NCBI GenBank assembly: GCA_946408825.1
Contig: CAMJTU010000030.1
Span: 1-50,669, forward strand
DNA from: an uncultured Planctomycetaceae bacterium
GTDB taxonomy: Bacteria; Planctomycetota; Planctomycetia; Pirellulales; Thermoguttaceae
Direction: 5' to 3'
Length of the DNA stretch: 50,669 nt
The position numbers and the translations under genes are program-made. The stretch's first letter is position 1, and every line of letters begins with the position of its first letter. Below are positions 42,141-50,669 of this stretch, piece by piece. Below the pieces are notes generated by a model. The model was not told the DNA's origin. It did not search any database and saw only the letters and a list, made by a program, of their open reading frames with translations.

Positions 42141-43206
42141 TGATTACGCCTTTTCTGCAGTTAAGCCCTAAGACTCTTTGGCGAAACGAACCGTTTTTCG
42201 TTACTTGTCGTCAAATTCGATCGAAAACGATAACGTCTCTACTGCGCAAAAAAGAAAAGCGTCTTCGTTCCTTCCTCTGTTTTTTACGGGTTTTCGAGTC
42301 GTTTAGATCTGGCAGGAGAAAATCGGCGCCACAATTCGCTCTTGCGTCTGAGGTAAAATGACTTTCAGAAACTATTCTCGAACGATGTTTCAAAGGCGTT
42401 TACATCCCTGCTACAACACGTTAAACGGGATTCTGAGAACGACGTTTACGGTGTTGCCACGAAGGAGCGCTATGAATGTGTTGAATAGCTAGTAGACAAG
42501 CGGATTTTCGACCCTGATTTCAAGATGCAACCGGTCGTATAAGTTGTCGGTTCTGAGTTATCGTCGCCGACTCTTGAATCGAACATTTCTAGAATGCCCC
42601 ATGAGACTGCATTGACACTGAACTTAACGGATATAGCAATCGAAAGCGTTTCAACAAGGCGAATTCCAAAAACAGCAGACAGTTTTGAGCGAGATTTACT
42701 AAACGATGACGAACAAATTTAATAACAATCGCGGAACGTCATGCTATTTGCCAAACCTCCGATCATTTCGGATTGAAACGTCGTTTTGACGTTAAATTTT
42801 CTCCGAACGAGGAACTGGTTCCCCTATCAACGACTTCTGTAATGACAGAAAGTTCAAGACGAATCTTCTTTAATTTATCGATTATTGATATGCTTTTACG
42901 AAAAGCCCCCCTTGGAAACGTTAATGTACAATTCAGACGAATTGAACTTAACTCCGAAAACTAACGCAAATGCTACAAAAACGTCTAGACTCACTTCACA
43001 AAATTGCATACGATGTTCACTAGGTTCGTTTTAATCGTTAATGAACCTTAGTTCTCTGTCCGTCAATCAGAGAATCTTTCATTTCACTTTTAGCGAGTCT
43101 TACAAGGGACGTTTGCCACAACAGAGCAAATAATTATACGTAAACACGTTAACCTAGCGCATATATACAAGGCGTAGTCGATCACCAAAGATTTCAGGGA
43201 ATAAGG
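42141..43206. other. Long gene-poor intergenic region
   Basis: About 1.07 kb with no supported intact gene. It contains a possible decayed reading frame (42357-42719) and short random frames. The promoter of the next plus-strand gene should lie within about 43100-43200, where TATATA (43162-43167) is the best -10-like sequence. No tRNA, repeat array or transposon end is seen. Confidence 0.5.
42357..42719 (+). pseudogene. Possible decayed coding frame
   Basis: One plus-strand frame is open across about 120 codons except for TAG at 42483 and TAA at 42540. Its translation is protein-like (DFQKLFSNDVSKAFTSLLQH at the start; then FDPDFKMQPVV, and LESNISRMPHETALTLNLTD near the end) and ends at a TAA at 42720. 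A random stretch of this composition would be expected to hold more stops. There is no start, no ribosome site and no family I can name, so this is a tentative call. Confidence 0.3.
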
Positions 43207-43848
43207 ATGAAACGATCTGTCATTTTCGGTTTGGGTTCTTTGATTTTTTCCGTTGGTTTAGCGATATGCGGCTTTCTTACAGGCGAGCGCTTTTCTATGA
43301 GTAACGCGACTTTGAGCCTTCCTGTCCCTGTTTTTGCGACGGCGTCCAGCGAAAGCGACGGGGTAATCGTCTCAACCGGTGCGTACAGCGCTAATGTTGA
43401 AGCAATGTATTACCTAGATTCTCAGAGTTGTAGACTTTCCGCTGCGCTTGTTTCCCGTTCGGTTCCCGAATTCCAAAAAACGTTTACTCGCAATCTGAAG
43501 ACGGATCTCGCTGAAGCGGCAGAACAGCTTCGGTTGTCAGTTCCCACTTCCCCAAAGTTCTTAATGATTACAGGCGAGGCGGATATACGTAACGTTGGAT
43601 CAGTCGCCAATATGTCGCGTGCGCTTGTATATGTCGCTGAAATCAACACGGGAATTGTATTCGTCTACGCTCTTCCTGGAACCAATGATCGAGACGTCCC
43701 CGTCTCAAGCGGTGAAATATATCTCTGGACTTTTGCACGCCTTAACGACGGCCTTCAGGCGGGGACTTTCACTCTTCCCCAACCAGCAGAAACCAAGGCA
43801 AGCGCTGATCCTCAACTCATCGATTCAGGTTTTTTCCGCAATAGATGA
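43207..43848 (+). CDS. Exported protein of unknown function (planctomycete-type small family)
   Basis: 213 residues. An N-terminal hydrophobic segment (FGLGSLIFSVGLAICGFL) acts as signal peptide or anchor, and the rest is soluble. VEAMYYLDSQSCRLSAALV, FLMITGEADIRNVG and ALVYVAEINTGIVFVYALPG recall a family of small planctomycetal proteins of the form 'YxLDxxTGRLxGA ... xMVTGxADxR ... VLYVAExxTGxVxAY', known to me only as hypothetical. It may form a small beta-propeller-like or repeat fold, but this cannot be shown from sequence. CAGGGA lies about 8 bases before the ATG. The next gene lies 190 bases downstream with its own promoter. Confidence 0.75.
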   Translation: MKRSVIFGLGSLIFSVGLAICGFLTGERFSMSNATLSLPVPVFATASSESDGVIVSTGAYSANVEAMYYLDSQSCRLSAALVSRSVPEFQKTFTRNLKTDLAEAAEQLRLSVPTSPKFLMITGEADIRNVGSVANMSRALVYVAEINTGIVFVYALPGTNDRDVPVSSGEIYLWTFARLNDGLQAGTFTLPQPAETKASADPQLIDSGFFRNR

Positions 43849-43952
43849 CCTATAGGCGTAAATTGAACGTACGTGGTAACTGATAGCAATTAATACCTTG
43901 ACTAATGGTTGCGAAGTCCAGAGATAAAGGATATACCGTTATTCAATCGTAT

Positions 43953-43981
43953 ATGAGAGTTGTTTTGTCGTTTACTATAAT
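43953..43981 (+). promoter_or_regulatory. Promoter of the coiled-coil protein gene
   Basis: -35-like ATGAGA (43953-43958), 17-base spacer, consensus -10 TATAAT (43976-43981), with a leader of about 53 bases. Confidence 0.55.
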
Positions 43982-44040
43982 TACGGGCTCTCTCATCTCC
44001 GACAAGGCAGTCGACGAGTTATTGTGAAGGATTCACTTTA

Positions 44041-45480
44041 ATGAAACTTCGTTTTTCGCGCTTAAATCAACGTTTTCCGCTGTTTCCCATCCTAATAAGC
44101 GTTTTGGTGTTATGCCACGTTACGGGGCTTTTTTTCTGTAGCAGAACGTATGCGCAAGCCTATCCTCGCGCAACTGATAGCACGACGGCCAGTCAAAGTA
44201 AAAACGATAATAAATCCGCAAGTATTTGGTCTGAATTTTTCTTCGGAAAACGTTATGTGGCTCCCAAACCGCAATTTGTGTTTACTCAGACCGATGCGTT
44301 AGAAAAGAAGGTTGACAATCATTCTCGCCAAAATTCAGATCCGAAGAATACGCTGAAGAAGTTCTTTGGATTAGTTCCAAATAACGACAATCTTGTTGAC
44401 GCTCCCACACACGTTGGTTCGTCGATCGACAACGCAGCTATCCCAGTTATCGACTTCACTCCAGAACATATTACTCATTACGCGGGTTCTTCACTACCGT
44501 CAGTCGAACAATTCCCACATGAAGTTAGTGAATTTTCAGAGAAAACAGTTAATGAGTTGGAGAATTTACAATCTAATTTTCAGCGTCGTATAGATTCGGC
44601 CTATAAACGAGCAGAACAATCGGCAACGTCGCTCCAAGACGGAAGTCTTAGACTAGCTCATAAGGTTGAGAGTAATTTTCAAAAAATGCAAAATGAAGTT
44701 GACCGAAACCTTTCAAACGCCAGTCAGAGGGGCCGATCGGCTCTTAATAGAACAGGCGATGATGTTCGTCACACAATCGACGTCGCTAAGTCCTCGACAA
44801 AGGAAGCAGCACAGTCGCTTCGACTTCGAGCAAATGGCCAATTTAGAACATCGTCAAAAAACGAAGTAGACGAGATGTTGAAGCAAAACCAACAAGAGAT
44901 TGCCAAACTTCGAAAGCAAAGATTAGACGAACTAAACGCTATTCTCGCCGCACGTAAACCAAGGGAATTTACTCTCCATGAAGATCAACGTCAGTTGTCA
45001 AATACATCAGACAAAGTCAACTTGGATCAACTAAATCAGTCAATGATTCGGCAAACTTCAAGTTTACAACCTAAGCTCCACTCACAAAAACAACTTTCCT
45101 CCCCCAAGACTGGAAAAACGCCTATATCCTCTCGCCAACGGTTCTATCCCTCTTCGACAAAAGAAAAGGTAGTTTCAGACAATAATCGTTTACAACAAAG
45201 TTCAGCAAATTACCCTATATCATCGGAACGAGTAGACCATAATTCCCCAAATAGGCAAACGCATAGCGTTTCAAAAGATAGAGTCCGTCCTGTTCGAACA
45301 AGAGTAAAACAATTAGAGAACGGTGGTCAAATGTTCCTTGATGGACCTTTCGAAGAAAACGCAGAAAACCAATCTTTGGAAGAAATCGTTAAGAAACAAC
45401 AAGAAAGCGTTTCCCGGGACGTCATTAAAAATGGCGTAATACGTTCTTCAGCAAAATTTATTGATCCCAAAGATCTTTAA
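44041..45480 (+). CDS. Exported coiled-coil protein of unknown function
   Basis: 479 residues. A hydrophobic N-terminal segment (FPILISVLVLCHVTGLFF) is followed by RTYAQA, a likely signal cleavage region. A helical, charged middle part (about 165-305) has heptad-like spacing (NELENLQSNFQRRIDSAYKR, LAHKVESNFQKMQNEVDRNL, NQQEIAKLRKQRLDELNAIL) and resembles apolipoprotein/late-embryogenesis-type amphipathic helices. The last third is low-complexity, rich in Ser, Gln, Asn and Arg, and probably disordered. There is no catalytic motif. AAGGA lies about 10 bases before the ATG. A structural role at the cell envelope is a guess. No partner gene is evident. Confidence 0.65.
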   Translation: MKLRFSRLNQRFPLFPILISVLVLCHVTGLFFCSRTYAQAYPRATDSTTASQSKNDNKSASIWSEFFFGKRYVAPKPQFVFTQTDALEKKVDNHSRQNSDPKNTLKKFFGLVPNNDNLVDAPTHVGSSIDNAAIPVIDFTPEHITHYAGSSLPSVEQFPHEVSEFSEKTVNELENLQSNFQRRIDSAYKRAEQSATSLQDGSLRLAHKVESNFQKMQNEVDRNLSNASQRGRSALNRTGDDVRHTIDVAKSSTKEAAQSLRLRANGQFRTSSKNEVDEMLKQNQQEIAKLRKQRLDELNAILAARKPREFTLHEDQRQLSNTSDKVNLDQLNQSMIRQTSSLQPKLHSQKQLSSPKTGKTPISSRQRFYPSSTKEKVVSDNNRLQQSSANYPISSERVDHNSPNRQTHSVSKDRVRPVRTRVKQLENGGQMFLDGPFEENAENQSLEEIVKKQQESVSRDVIKNGVIRSSAKFIDPKDL

Positions 45481-46053
45481 AATCTTTGACATTACAGATA
45501 ACCATTCTATCTAAATAGTGTTTTAACAAGAGAATTTTAATTGTTTTATGTATGGATAGAAAACACTAGAAGGCCTTGTATTTAACCATTAGTTTTATTC
45601 CTCGCCCAAATGTCAGATCGAAAATGCGTTGGCGCCCTAATGAGGAGTCTTTTACTGTCACGACTCTTAGGCCGACAAAGGGCGTTTACGAGTTCTCATA
45701 ACTTATGAAACGTTGTTGGTTGGACAAATATCTTGTAATTTCATAACGTGAAATCAACCTCGTTCTTCGGCGATGCGATTTGTCTATGAGAATTCATTTC
45801 TTATAATATTCTCTTTAATATTCTCTCTTTTCTAAGTCGTAAGACGTTAGGATCAAATAAACATACATGGCTTCGTTTCTAAAATATGGGGCGTCTTACG
45901 AGGCATGAGACAAAAACTCAATCAAGTACTATCCAGTTCGACTGACTTTCAGTGAAATTTTTTCGACGTCCCTTTTATGTAACCTTTGCAATTGGCGCTT
46001 GACGCTTTAATTCAAAAAACCAGACAATATAAAACTTCATTGACATTAATTGT
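45481..46053. other. AT-rich intergenic region between convergent genes
   Basis: No supported gene. It contains a 10-base inverted repeat TCGTAAGACG/CGTCTTACGA (45837-45846 with 45892-45901), 45 bases apart, and a short direct repeat of AATATTCTCT (about 45806-45826). No good intrinsic terminator was found for either neighbour. Part of it (about 45648-45720) shows weak similarity to the intergenic region beyond the LptF/G gene. Confidence 0.45.
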
Positions 46054-47235
46054 TTAAACCTGTTTTCGGAAAAGAGATACAAAGAGAGTCGTCGCAAAGG
46101 GCAGAAAAATCAAAGGCCCGCAAACAGCAAGATCAGGGACTCCAAGAGACTCTCCGCATATTTGGAATAACCATTGACATAAACAAAACGGGAAAGCTGC
46201 GATTGATGAAATAAACTGATTGAAACGTGATTTTTTCCCTATCGGCATTTTTAAGAAAAGAGATATACCGATGAAAAACGGGATCAAATCTGTAAAAAAA
46301 CGTCCTATTCTCGTATGGACGTTGATTATCAATTTCACAACTCTATTTCTGAAGGTTGGGTCATTAATTGCAGCTTTTAATTCACGAAGTTTTCCATAGA
46401 CAAACCAGTCGTTATCAGCAACAAGAATCGTTGGAGATAAATGGGTTGCGACAAAAAGTTGATCTTCCTCAAGCCAATTATTGTCGCTTGGAGAATAAAA
46501 AACCACTTGACCGTTGTCCGGACTTCGTAGGGAAGCGTTTTTTAAAAACTCCATCGGAGAAGTTACCTCATCGAATCGCCATCCTTCTGGATGTTGGCTA
46601 TCAGCAGGCAAATAGACAGCTGAATTAGCGAGGAAACGAGCGCCATAGCGATTGAAATCGTTTCCAACTTCAATCCGCGGTTTGATTATTTTCTTTTGCG
46701 AAAAAATAATTTTTTCACCGTCGAGCATAAAATTACCGAAGTCGTCTATAGCTCGACGAATTTCCATCTCGTCTGAACGCGCAATAAAATTCTTACGTGA
46801 AAGCGAACAATAGCACACGCATTTCGGAAGATAAAACTCTCTAAAAACCGTTAATAGTAACGAAATCACGACAGCGCCGACAATTAGCGGGATCATGATC
46901 TGTACAGACGACGCGCCCATCGTTTTGAGCGCAATTAATTCCTTGGAAGATGCATTATCAAGAGAATAGAGCACATTTGAAGCCGCTAGAAAGATCAAAA
47001 AGGGAAACAATGAAAAAGAAGTCCCAATTAAACGATTGAAATACAGGAGATAATATTCTAAATAAAGCAACAAGTCTTTAACAAAGAGTTTAAAATCGCT
47101 TATGCCATGCATTTTCTCCCATCCGTTTGAAAGGTTGTCAATAAAGAGAAAAATAACGAAAAGCATGCCGCAGAAAACAAAAAAGTTGGCAATCATCTTT
47201 TTAAAAAGGTATATATCAAAAATTTTAATCGTCAT
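46054..47235 (-). CDS. LptF/LptG-type permease of the lipopolysaccharide export system
   Basis: 393 residues. The N-terminus IKIFDIYLFKKMIANFFVFC and the following three helices (FVFCGMLFVIFLFIDNLSNG; LYLEYYLLYFNRLIGTSFSLFPFLIF) match the YjgP/YjgQ family. The coupling region LDNASSKELIALKTMGASSVQIMIPLI is the family's conserved part (equivalent to 'ERRSGELTALRAAGIS'). A periplasmic beta-jellyroll domain follows (about 160-300), then three C-terminal helices. With LptB it forms the ABC transporter that extracts LPS. Only one of the F/G pair is in this window. GAGGGGAG lies just upstream of the ATG. Confidence 0.88.
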   Translation of the reverse strand: MTIKIFDIYLFKKMIANFFVFCGMLFVIFLFIDNLSNGWEKMHGISDFKLFVKDLLLYLEYYLLYFNRLIGTSFSLFPFLIFLAASNVLYSLDNASSKELIALKTMGASSVQIMIPLIVGAVVISLLLTVFREFYLPKCVCYCSLSRKNFIARSDEMEIRRAIDDFGNFMLDGEKIIFSQKKIIKPRIEVGNDFNRYGARFLANSAVYLPADSQHPEGWRFDEVTSPMEFLKNASLRSPDNGQVVFYSPSDNNWLEEDQLFVATHLSPTILVADNDWFVYGKLRELKAAINDPTFRNRVVKLIINVHTRIGRFFTDLIPFFIGISLFLKMPIGKKSRFNQFISSIAAFPFCLCQWLFQICGESLGVPDLAVCGPLIFLPFATTLFVSLFRKQV

Positions 47236-47774
47236 AGCTCCCCTCGATGAAACGCCCCCTAAAACAAACTAAATAAATATATCTTGCCGTGATATCTATT
47301 CAAAAAAGTTAACTTAATAACATTAAACGGTTTTCGACATTGTTTTTCCCGCTGATAAGCATGCGCCAAGATTTGCTACAAAGAACGAAAATAATTCTGT
47401 CGACAATCTACCTTTAGGGATTCGGATTTCGCTCCCTGATTCTCTTTGCGAATTAGGAAGAGAGTCTTCTGCTGTCCACAACTTACGAAACTGTAACAAC
47501 TTATCCTTTGATTGGGTTGTAAAATTAAAGAAATAGAAATTGCAGTGAAACCAAAGTCAGGCTACTGAAAAACTATTTAAATCAAAGGGAACACTACGCA
47601 CTGCATACTCCTCCCGCGATAACCGTACCGCAGCCTTGGTATGAACCATTCGCTCGTCAATTCTTCCTCTGAACAATAAGCCCCCACCCTGTTTGAATGG
47701 TAGATAATTTCCAGAGGGAATACAAGAGTTATTTGAAACAAGAGGAAAAAGAGAAACACTGAAAACGACTATCG
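47236..47774. other. Intergenic region between the SNF2 and LptF/G genes
   Basis: About 540 bases without a supported gene; the short minus frame at 47577-47759 is not convincing. A small hairpin AACGA/TCGTT lies right at the SNF2 stop and may be a weak terminator. The promoter of the LptF/G gene should be in this region, but none stands out. Confidence 0.45.
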
Positions 47775-49664
47775 TTATTTCTTTTGTTGCGAACGACGGA
47801 GCGAATCAGGAGTTTTTAGATTAAACAAGCCGAAAATATCTTCTTGGGTTAACCTTGGAGAATACTCAAGTCCTTGTGCGTCCGAGAGAATTGCTTCTGA
47901 AAGCATCCTTTTTTCGGACAATATGCGGTCAATTTTCTCCTCTATCGTATTGACTGAAACATAACGAGTTACGGTGACAGGTTTCGAGGCACCGATACGA
48001 TGCGCACGATTAATTGCCTGATCCTCCACAGCTGGATTCCACCACCTATCGAAAAGAAAAACATACTCTGCAAACTGTAAGTTAAGTCCAACGCTCCCTG
48101 CTCCGTAGCTCATTAAAATGACATGGCAATCAGGATCGTCTCGAAAGCGTTCAATTGCCTCGTCACGGTCTTTATGATTCGTTTTTCCATGGTATTCGAT
48201 TGGGTGAAAACGTCTGAGACGCTCGCTAAGAACACGTATTGTTTGTACCCACTGACTGAAAACAATCGCTTTACGGTTACTCACGGCAATTTCTTCCATA
48301 TCCGCCATAAGTTGATCCAATTTAGCGCTCTGTCCCGTTACTGGGTCAAAATTACAAATCTGTTTCAACCTTAGAATGAGTTCAAAAGCGTGGTGGAGCG
48401 TAACAGAATCCCCCATTCGATTTAGACGAATTTCACCTTCTTCCTGGGCTAGACGGTAGGTTTCATACTGATCGTTTGTGAGTTCAATATGCGCGTCTCG
48501 AATGAGTTTAGGCGGAAGATCTTTAAGGGTTTGTTCTTTTGTCCGGCGCAAAATATGCTCGCCTACAAGTTTACTAATCTCGGAGGGCTTAAGTCCGGAT
48601 TCTAAATACCCTGGAGAAAGAAACTCAAAAATACCAACAAGGTCTTCAGCTGAATTTTCCACAGGCGTGCCCGTTAGCGCCCAGTTCCGTCTACGAGGAA
48701 TCGCTCGAGCGGCTTCAGAAGTAGAATTGGATTTATTTTTTATACGTTGAGATTCGTCAAGCACCACCAGATCATAAACGACTTTATCTCCATTAGGGGG
48801 ATCGTAAAACTCGCGATCACGACTAAGAAGTTCATAGTTTGCAATTCGGAGGGGAGTATTCTTAAGTTCCCATAACCACTTTCGATGTTCGCTTTTACCT
48901 TCAATCATTTGCACGGGAATTTCAGGCGCCCAAAGTTCAAACTCACGTTTCCAATTAGTCATGAGAGGTTTTGGACAAATCAATAAAACTCTACGACACT
49001 CTCCGCTGCAGAAAAGAAGACGTATCGAAGTGATCGCTTGCATAGTCTTGCCAAGTCCCATTTCGTCGGCAAGAATTGCATGTTGAGCGCTATAAAGAAA
49101 CGCTATCCCTTTTTTTTGATAATGAAACGGTTCAAATGGCGTTTCGAGATAACGTTGTCCCAACCACGTTTCAATAGGAGGTTGGAGAATATATCCCAAT
49201 CGATCCTCAAGCTTTACAACGTCGTTGGGAACATTTATACGGGTGGGACAAACGGGAGAATCAAAGTAGTAGTTATCCTCTTTCCCCCCTAACGTTGCAG
49301 AAGAATCTAAACTACCAGTAGATGAATCGCTAGTAAACGTCCCACTTTTGACGTCGTCATGATCAACTCGAAAAAAATTCTCTTGTGGAAAAAAATAAAA
49401 ACTTCTAATCGATAGCTCGCTCCCTCTAAAACGACGATCTATAGGGTGTGAAAAAACTTGAGGAGAATTCTGTCGAACAGTAGGACGTAGCGAATGAGTT
49501 TCAATGACAAGACGTTTACCATGTTCGTCAAGCAGAACGTTAGGGCAAAGGACGCTTAAGGTTCGGGGCGTTGTTATCCGACGATTCCAAGATTGAATCG
49601 CGATGGATAATAAACGACCGTCTGCAACATTGCCTTCGTCCAAATTATCTCCCTGCATATCCAT
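47775..49664 (-). CDS. SNF2-family DEAD-like helicase/ATPase
   Basis: 629 residues. An N-terminal region of about 190 residues is without a recognised domain. The ATPase core follows: FEPFHYQKKGIAFL (Q-motif region), Walker A DEMGLGKTMQAI, motif Ia LLICPKPLMTNWKREF, motif II LDESQRIKN (DESQ in place of DEAH), motif III ALTGTPVEN, motif IV KAIVFSQWVQTIRVLSERL, and motifs V/VI GLNLQFAEYVFLFDRWWNPA and INRAHRIGASKPVTV. SNF2 proteins translocate on duplex DNA and remodel protein-DNA complexes. I chose ATG at 49664 (GAGG about 9 bases upstream), which avoids a 47-base overlap with the upstream gene; the frame itself is open to 49748. It follows that gene after 37 bases. Confidence 0.92.
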   Translation of the reverse strand: MDMQGDNLDEGNVADGRLLSIAIQSWNRRITTPRTLSVLCPNVLLDEHGKRLVIETHSLRPTVRQNSPQVFSHPIDRRFRGSELSIRSFYFFPQENFFRVDHDDVKSGTFTSDSSTGSLDSSATLGGKEDNYYFDSPVCPTRINVPNDVVKLEDRLGYILQPPIETWLGQRYLETPFEPFHYQKKGIAFLYSAQHAILADEMGLGKTMQAITSIRLLFCSGECRRVLLICPKPLMTNWKREFELWAPEIPVQMIEGKSEHRKWLWELKNTPLRIANYELLSRDREFYDPPNGDKVVYDLVVLDESQRIKNKSNSTSEAARAIPRRRNWALTGTPVENSAEDLVGIFEFLSPGYLESGLKPSEISKLVGEHILRRTKEQTLKDLPPKLIRDAHIELTNDQYETYRLAQEEGEIRLNRMGDSVTLHHAFELILRLKQICNFDPVTGQSAKLDQLMADMEEIAVSNRKAIVFSQWVQTIRVLSERLRRFHPIEYHGKTNHKDRDEAIERFRDDPDCHVILMSYGAGSVGLNLQFAEYVFLFDRWWNPAVEDQAINRAHRIGASKPVTVTRYVSVNTIEEKIDRILSEKRMLSEAILSDAQGLEYSPRLTQEDIFGLFNLKTPDSLRRSQQKK

Positions 49665-49701
49665 GTATAGAAACCTCGACAAGCAAGAACAGCACGTCCA
49701 A

Positions 49702-50469
49702 TTAATTGGATTTTTGAGCCTCTTCAACCGCCAGGCGAATACGTTCAAAAGGTTCCATGCTGTCGATTGACTTTAAAAAAGGCGTTATCCTCGAAACACA
49801 TTCTTCAAAAGAAACCTTTTCATGCGATTCAGTTACGAAACACGTAGGAAGGGCCAAGCGATTGCGCCCACAAATAGTCTCCCGCCAACAAGAATAATCG
49901 ACGCCAGGAACGAATGGAAGCGCGCTAAGCGTGTCATAGAAGAAGGGATCGTCGTTTTTTTTACAGTCAAGAAGATGTTGGTCGGTCGAACCTGACGATG
50001 GCGAGTCGGAGAACGACGATTCGGCCATAGCGTTCAAATTCTTGTCAAACTCTGAAGGCGAACGTCCCACGTCGCTCTCTGTTTTTATATCCGAATTATT
50101 TACATGACGTAATACTATTCCTAACGGCGCGTTAAGCAATTGTATTGCAGGAAGCATATTGGGATCGTTTGTCAGCACGGCTGCAAGTTCTATCTTCGCA
50201 CGTCCGACAAGAGCTGGCGCGATTTGTTCGCCACAAACGAAACTGTCAAGAGTCTCGCCGTAAAGAATCTCCTGAGCTCTATTAGGACGCACCGGAGACG
50301 TACAATGAAACTCAACTGGTCTGCCAGACATATTCAGGACAAGAAATCCGCCGATTACTCCATTGTGTGAGTTTCCTAATGCAGTCAGAAAACCCAAATG
50401 AGCAATTTTTTTCTTTTCTTCGGTACGCACAATGCCGCCATCATTCTTTTGTTTCGTGACTTCCCCCAT
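49702..50469 (-). CDS. Conserved planctomycete-type hypothetical protein, partner of the SNF2 gene
   Basis: 255 residues, soluble, with no signal peptide. The N-terminal part has LGFLTALGNSHNGVIGGFLV, then RPVEFHCTSPVRPNRAQEIL, YGETLDSFVCGEQIAPALV and AAVLTNDPNMLPAIQLL. I have the impression of a conserved planctomycetal family with 'EFHCT.P..PNRAQEILYG', but cannot name a function. A linker rich in Ser and Asp (about 125-165) precedes a C-terminal part that includes LPTCFVTESHEKVSFEECV. It is the first gene of the SNF2 operon, so it may work with that ATPase on DNA. Promoter at 50518-50546. Confidence 0.7.
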   Translation of the reverse strand: MGEVTKQKNDGGIVRTEEKKKIAHLGFLTALGNSHNGVIGGFLVLNMSGRPVEFHCTSPVRPNRAQEILYGETLDSFVCGEQIAPALVGRAKIELAAVLTNDPNMLPAIQLLNAPLGIVLRHVNNSDIKTESDVGRSPSEFDKNLNAMAESSFSDSPSSGSTDQHLLDCKKNDDPFFYDTLSALPFVPGVDYSCWRETICGRNRLALPTCFVTESHEKVSFEECVSRITPFLKSIDSMEPFERIRLAVEEAQKSN

Positions 50470-50517
50470 AAACGAAGCTCAGCCGCTTGGCGAGTCCGTC
50501 AATTCTAAACGTCCCGG

Positions 50518-50546
50518 ATTGTAGATATTAAATTATCCTTATTCAA
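50518..50546 (-). promoter_or_regulatory. Promoter of the hypothetical-SNF2 operon
   Basis: Minus strand: -35 TTGAAT (50541-50546), 17-base spacer, -10 TACAAT (50518-50523), with a leader of about 42 bases. Confidence 0.65.
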
Positions 50547-50602
50547 GAGTAAAAGCCTCAGGAAACTACGCAAAATCACTTCCTGTGACGAGGATCAGAG
50601 CC

Positions 50603-50631
50603 TTGACGGATAACGCCGTTCTTTATGTTAA
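50603..50631 (+). promoter_or_regulatory. Possible divergent promoter for a gene beyond the window
   Basis: -35 TTGACG (50603-50608), 17-base spacer, -10-like TGTTAA (50626-50631). The window ends 38 bases later without a start codon in good context. Confidence 0.35.
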
Positions 50632-50669
50632 GATACCTAGGATTCTCAGCCTGTCCGGTAAGTTCGTAA

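Noticed and set aside
42140..42393. Short frames on both strands after the C69 promoter
   Set aside because: They overlap one another, have basic low-complexity translations and no start signals.
47577..47759. 60-codon minus-strand frame between the SNF2 and LptF/G genes
   Set aside because: No ribosome site, no recognisable motif, and the composition matches the AT-rich intergenic DNA.
1..50669. tRNA or rRNA genes
   Set aside because: A visual search for T-arm patterns and conserved rRNA stretches found nothing convincing. A tRNAscan or Infernal run could overturn this.

Overview
The window is bacterial chromosome and looks planctomycetal. The evidence is a 1235-residue surface protein whose N-terminus carries an LExRxLL-type sorting motif, a CAP domain and a Calx-beta-like repeat; many secreted glycan enzymes; a Gfo/Idh/MocA oxidoreductase with a twin-arginine leader; a SUMF1-type protein; and two small protein families (43.2 kb and 49.7 kb) that I associate with Planctomycetes. 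Base composition is moderate (about half GC, with many GACGTC/CGTCG words). I see no phage, insertion sequence, tRNA, rRNA or CRISPR. The species cannot be named from this sequence.

Layout. 0-4.3 kb (minus): start of carB, a structured RNA gene of about 197 nt, then leuS. 4.6-9.6 kb (plus): secreted esterase, YhaM-like exoribonuclease, sodium/solute symporter. 9.6-12.7 kb (minus): the ferrous iron operon feoA-feoB-small Cys-rich membrane protein, with a GATAAW hexamer array upstream that resembles Fur sites. 13.0-13.5 kb: decayed gene. 13.6-18.4 kb (minus): GH36-type alpha-galactosidase followed by a large secreted esterase-like protein. 18.9-23.4 kb (plus): ATP-type PEP carboxykinase, uronate isomerase, malic enzyme. 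23.7-35.2 kb (plus): seven consecutive genes, mostly exported (GHL6-like glycosidase, C25-like protease, Gfo/Idh/MocA, HEAT-repeat protein, unknown secreted protein, CE7 acetyl esterase, GH127). 35.4-42.0 kb (minus): SUMF1 protein and surface protein as a pair, then a C69 dipeptidase. 42.0-43.2 kb: mostly non-coding with one possible decayed frame. 43.2-45.5 kb (plus): two exported proteins of unknown function. 46.0-50.5 kb (minus): LptF/G-type permease, then an SNF2 helicase behind a small conserved partner gene.

How the genes fit together. The exported esterases, alpha-galactosidase, GH127, CE7 and GHL6 enzymes would strip acetyl, arabinose and galactose decorations from plant-type polysaccharide. 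Uronate isomerase would handle released uronic acids. Malic enzyme and PEP carboxykinase connect the C4 acids with pyruvate and PEP. The symporter may import a product, but its substrate cannot be read from sequence.

The least explained items are the multi-branched RNA upstream of carB, whose closing stem excludes its own terminator; the C25-like protease inside the glycan cluster; the 136-bp inverted-repeat element after the dipeptidase; and the SNF2/partner gene pair.
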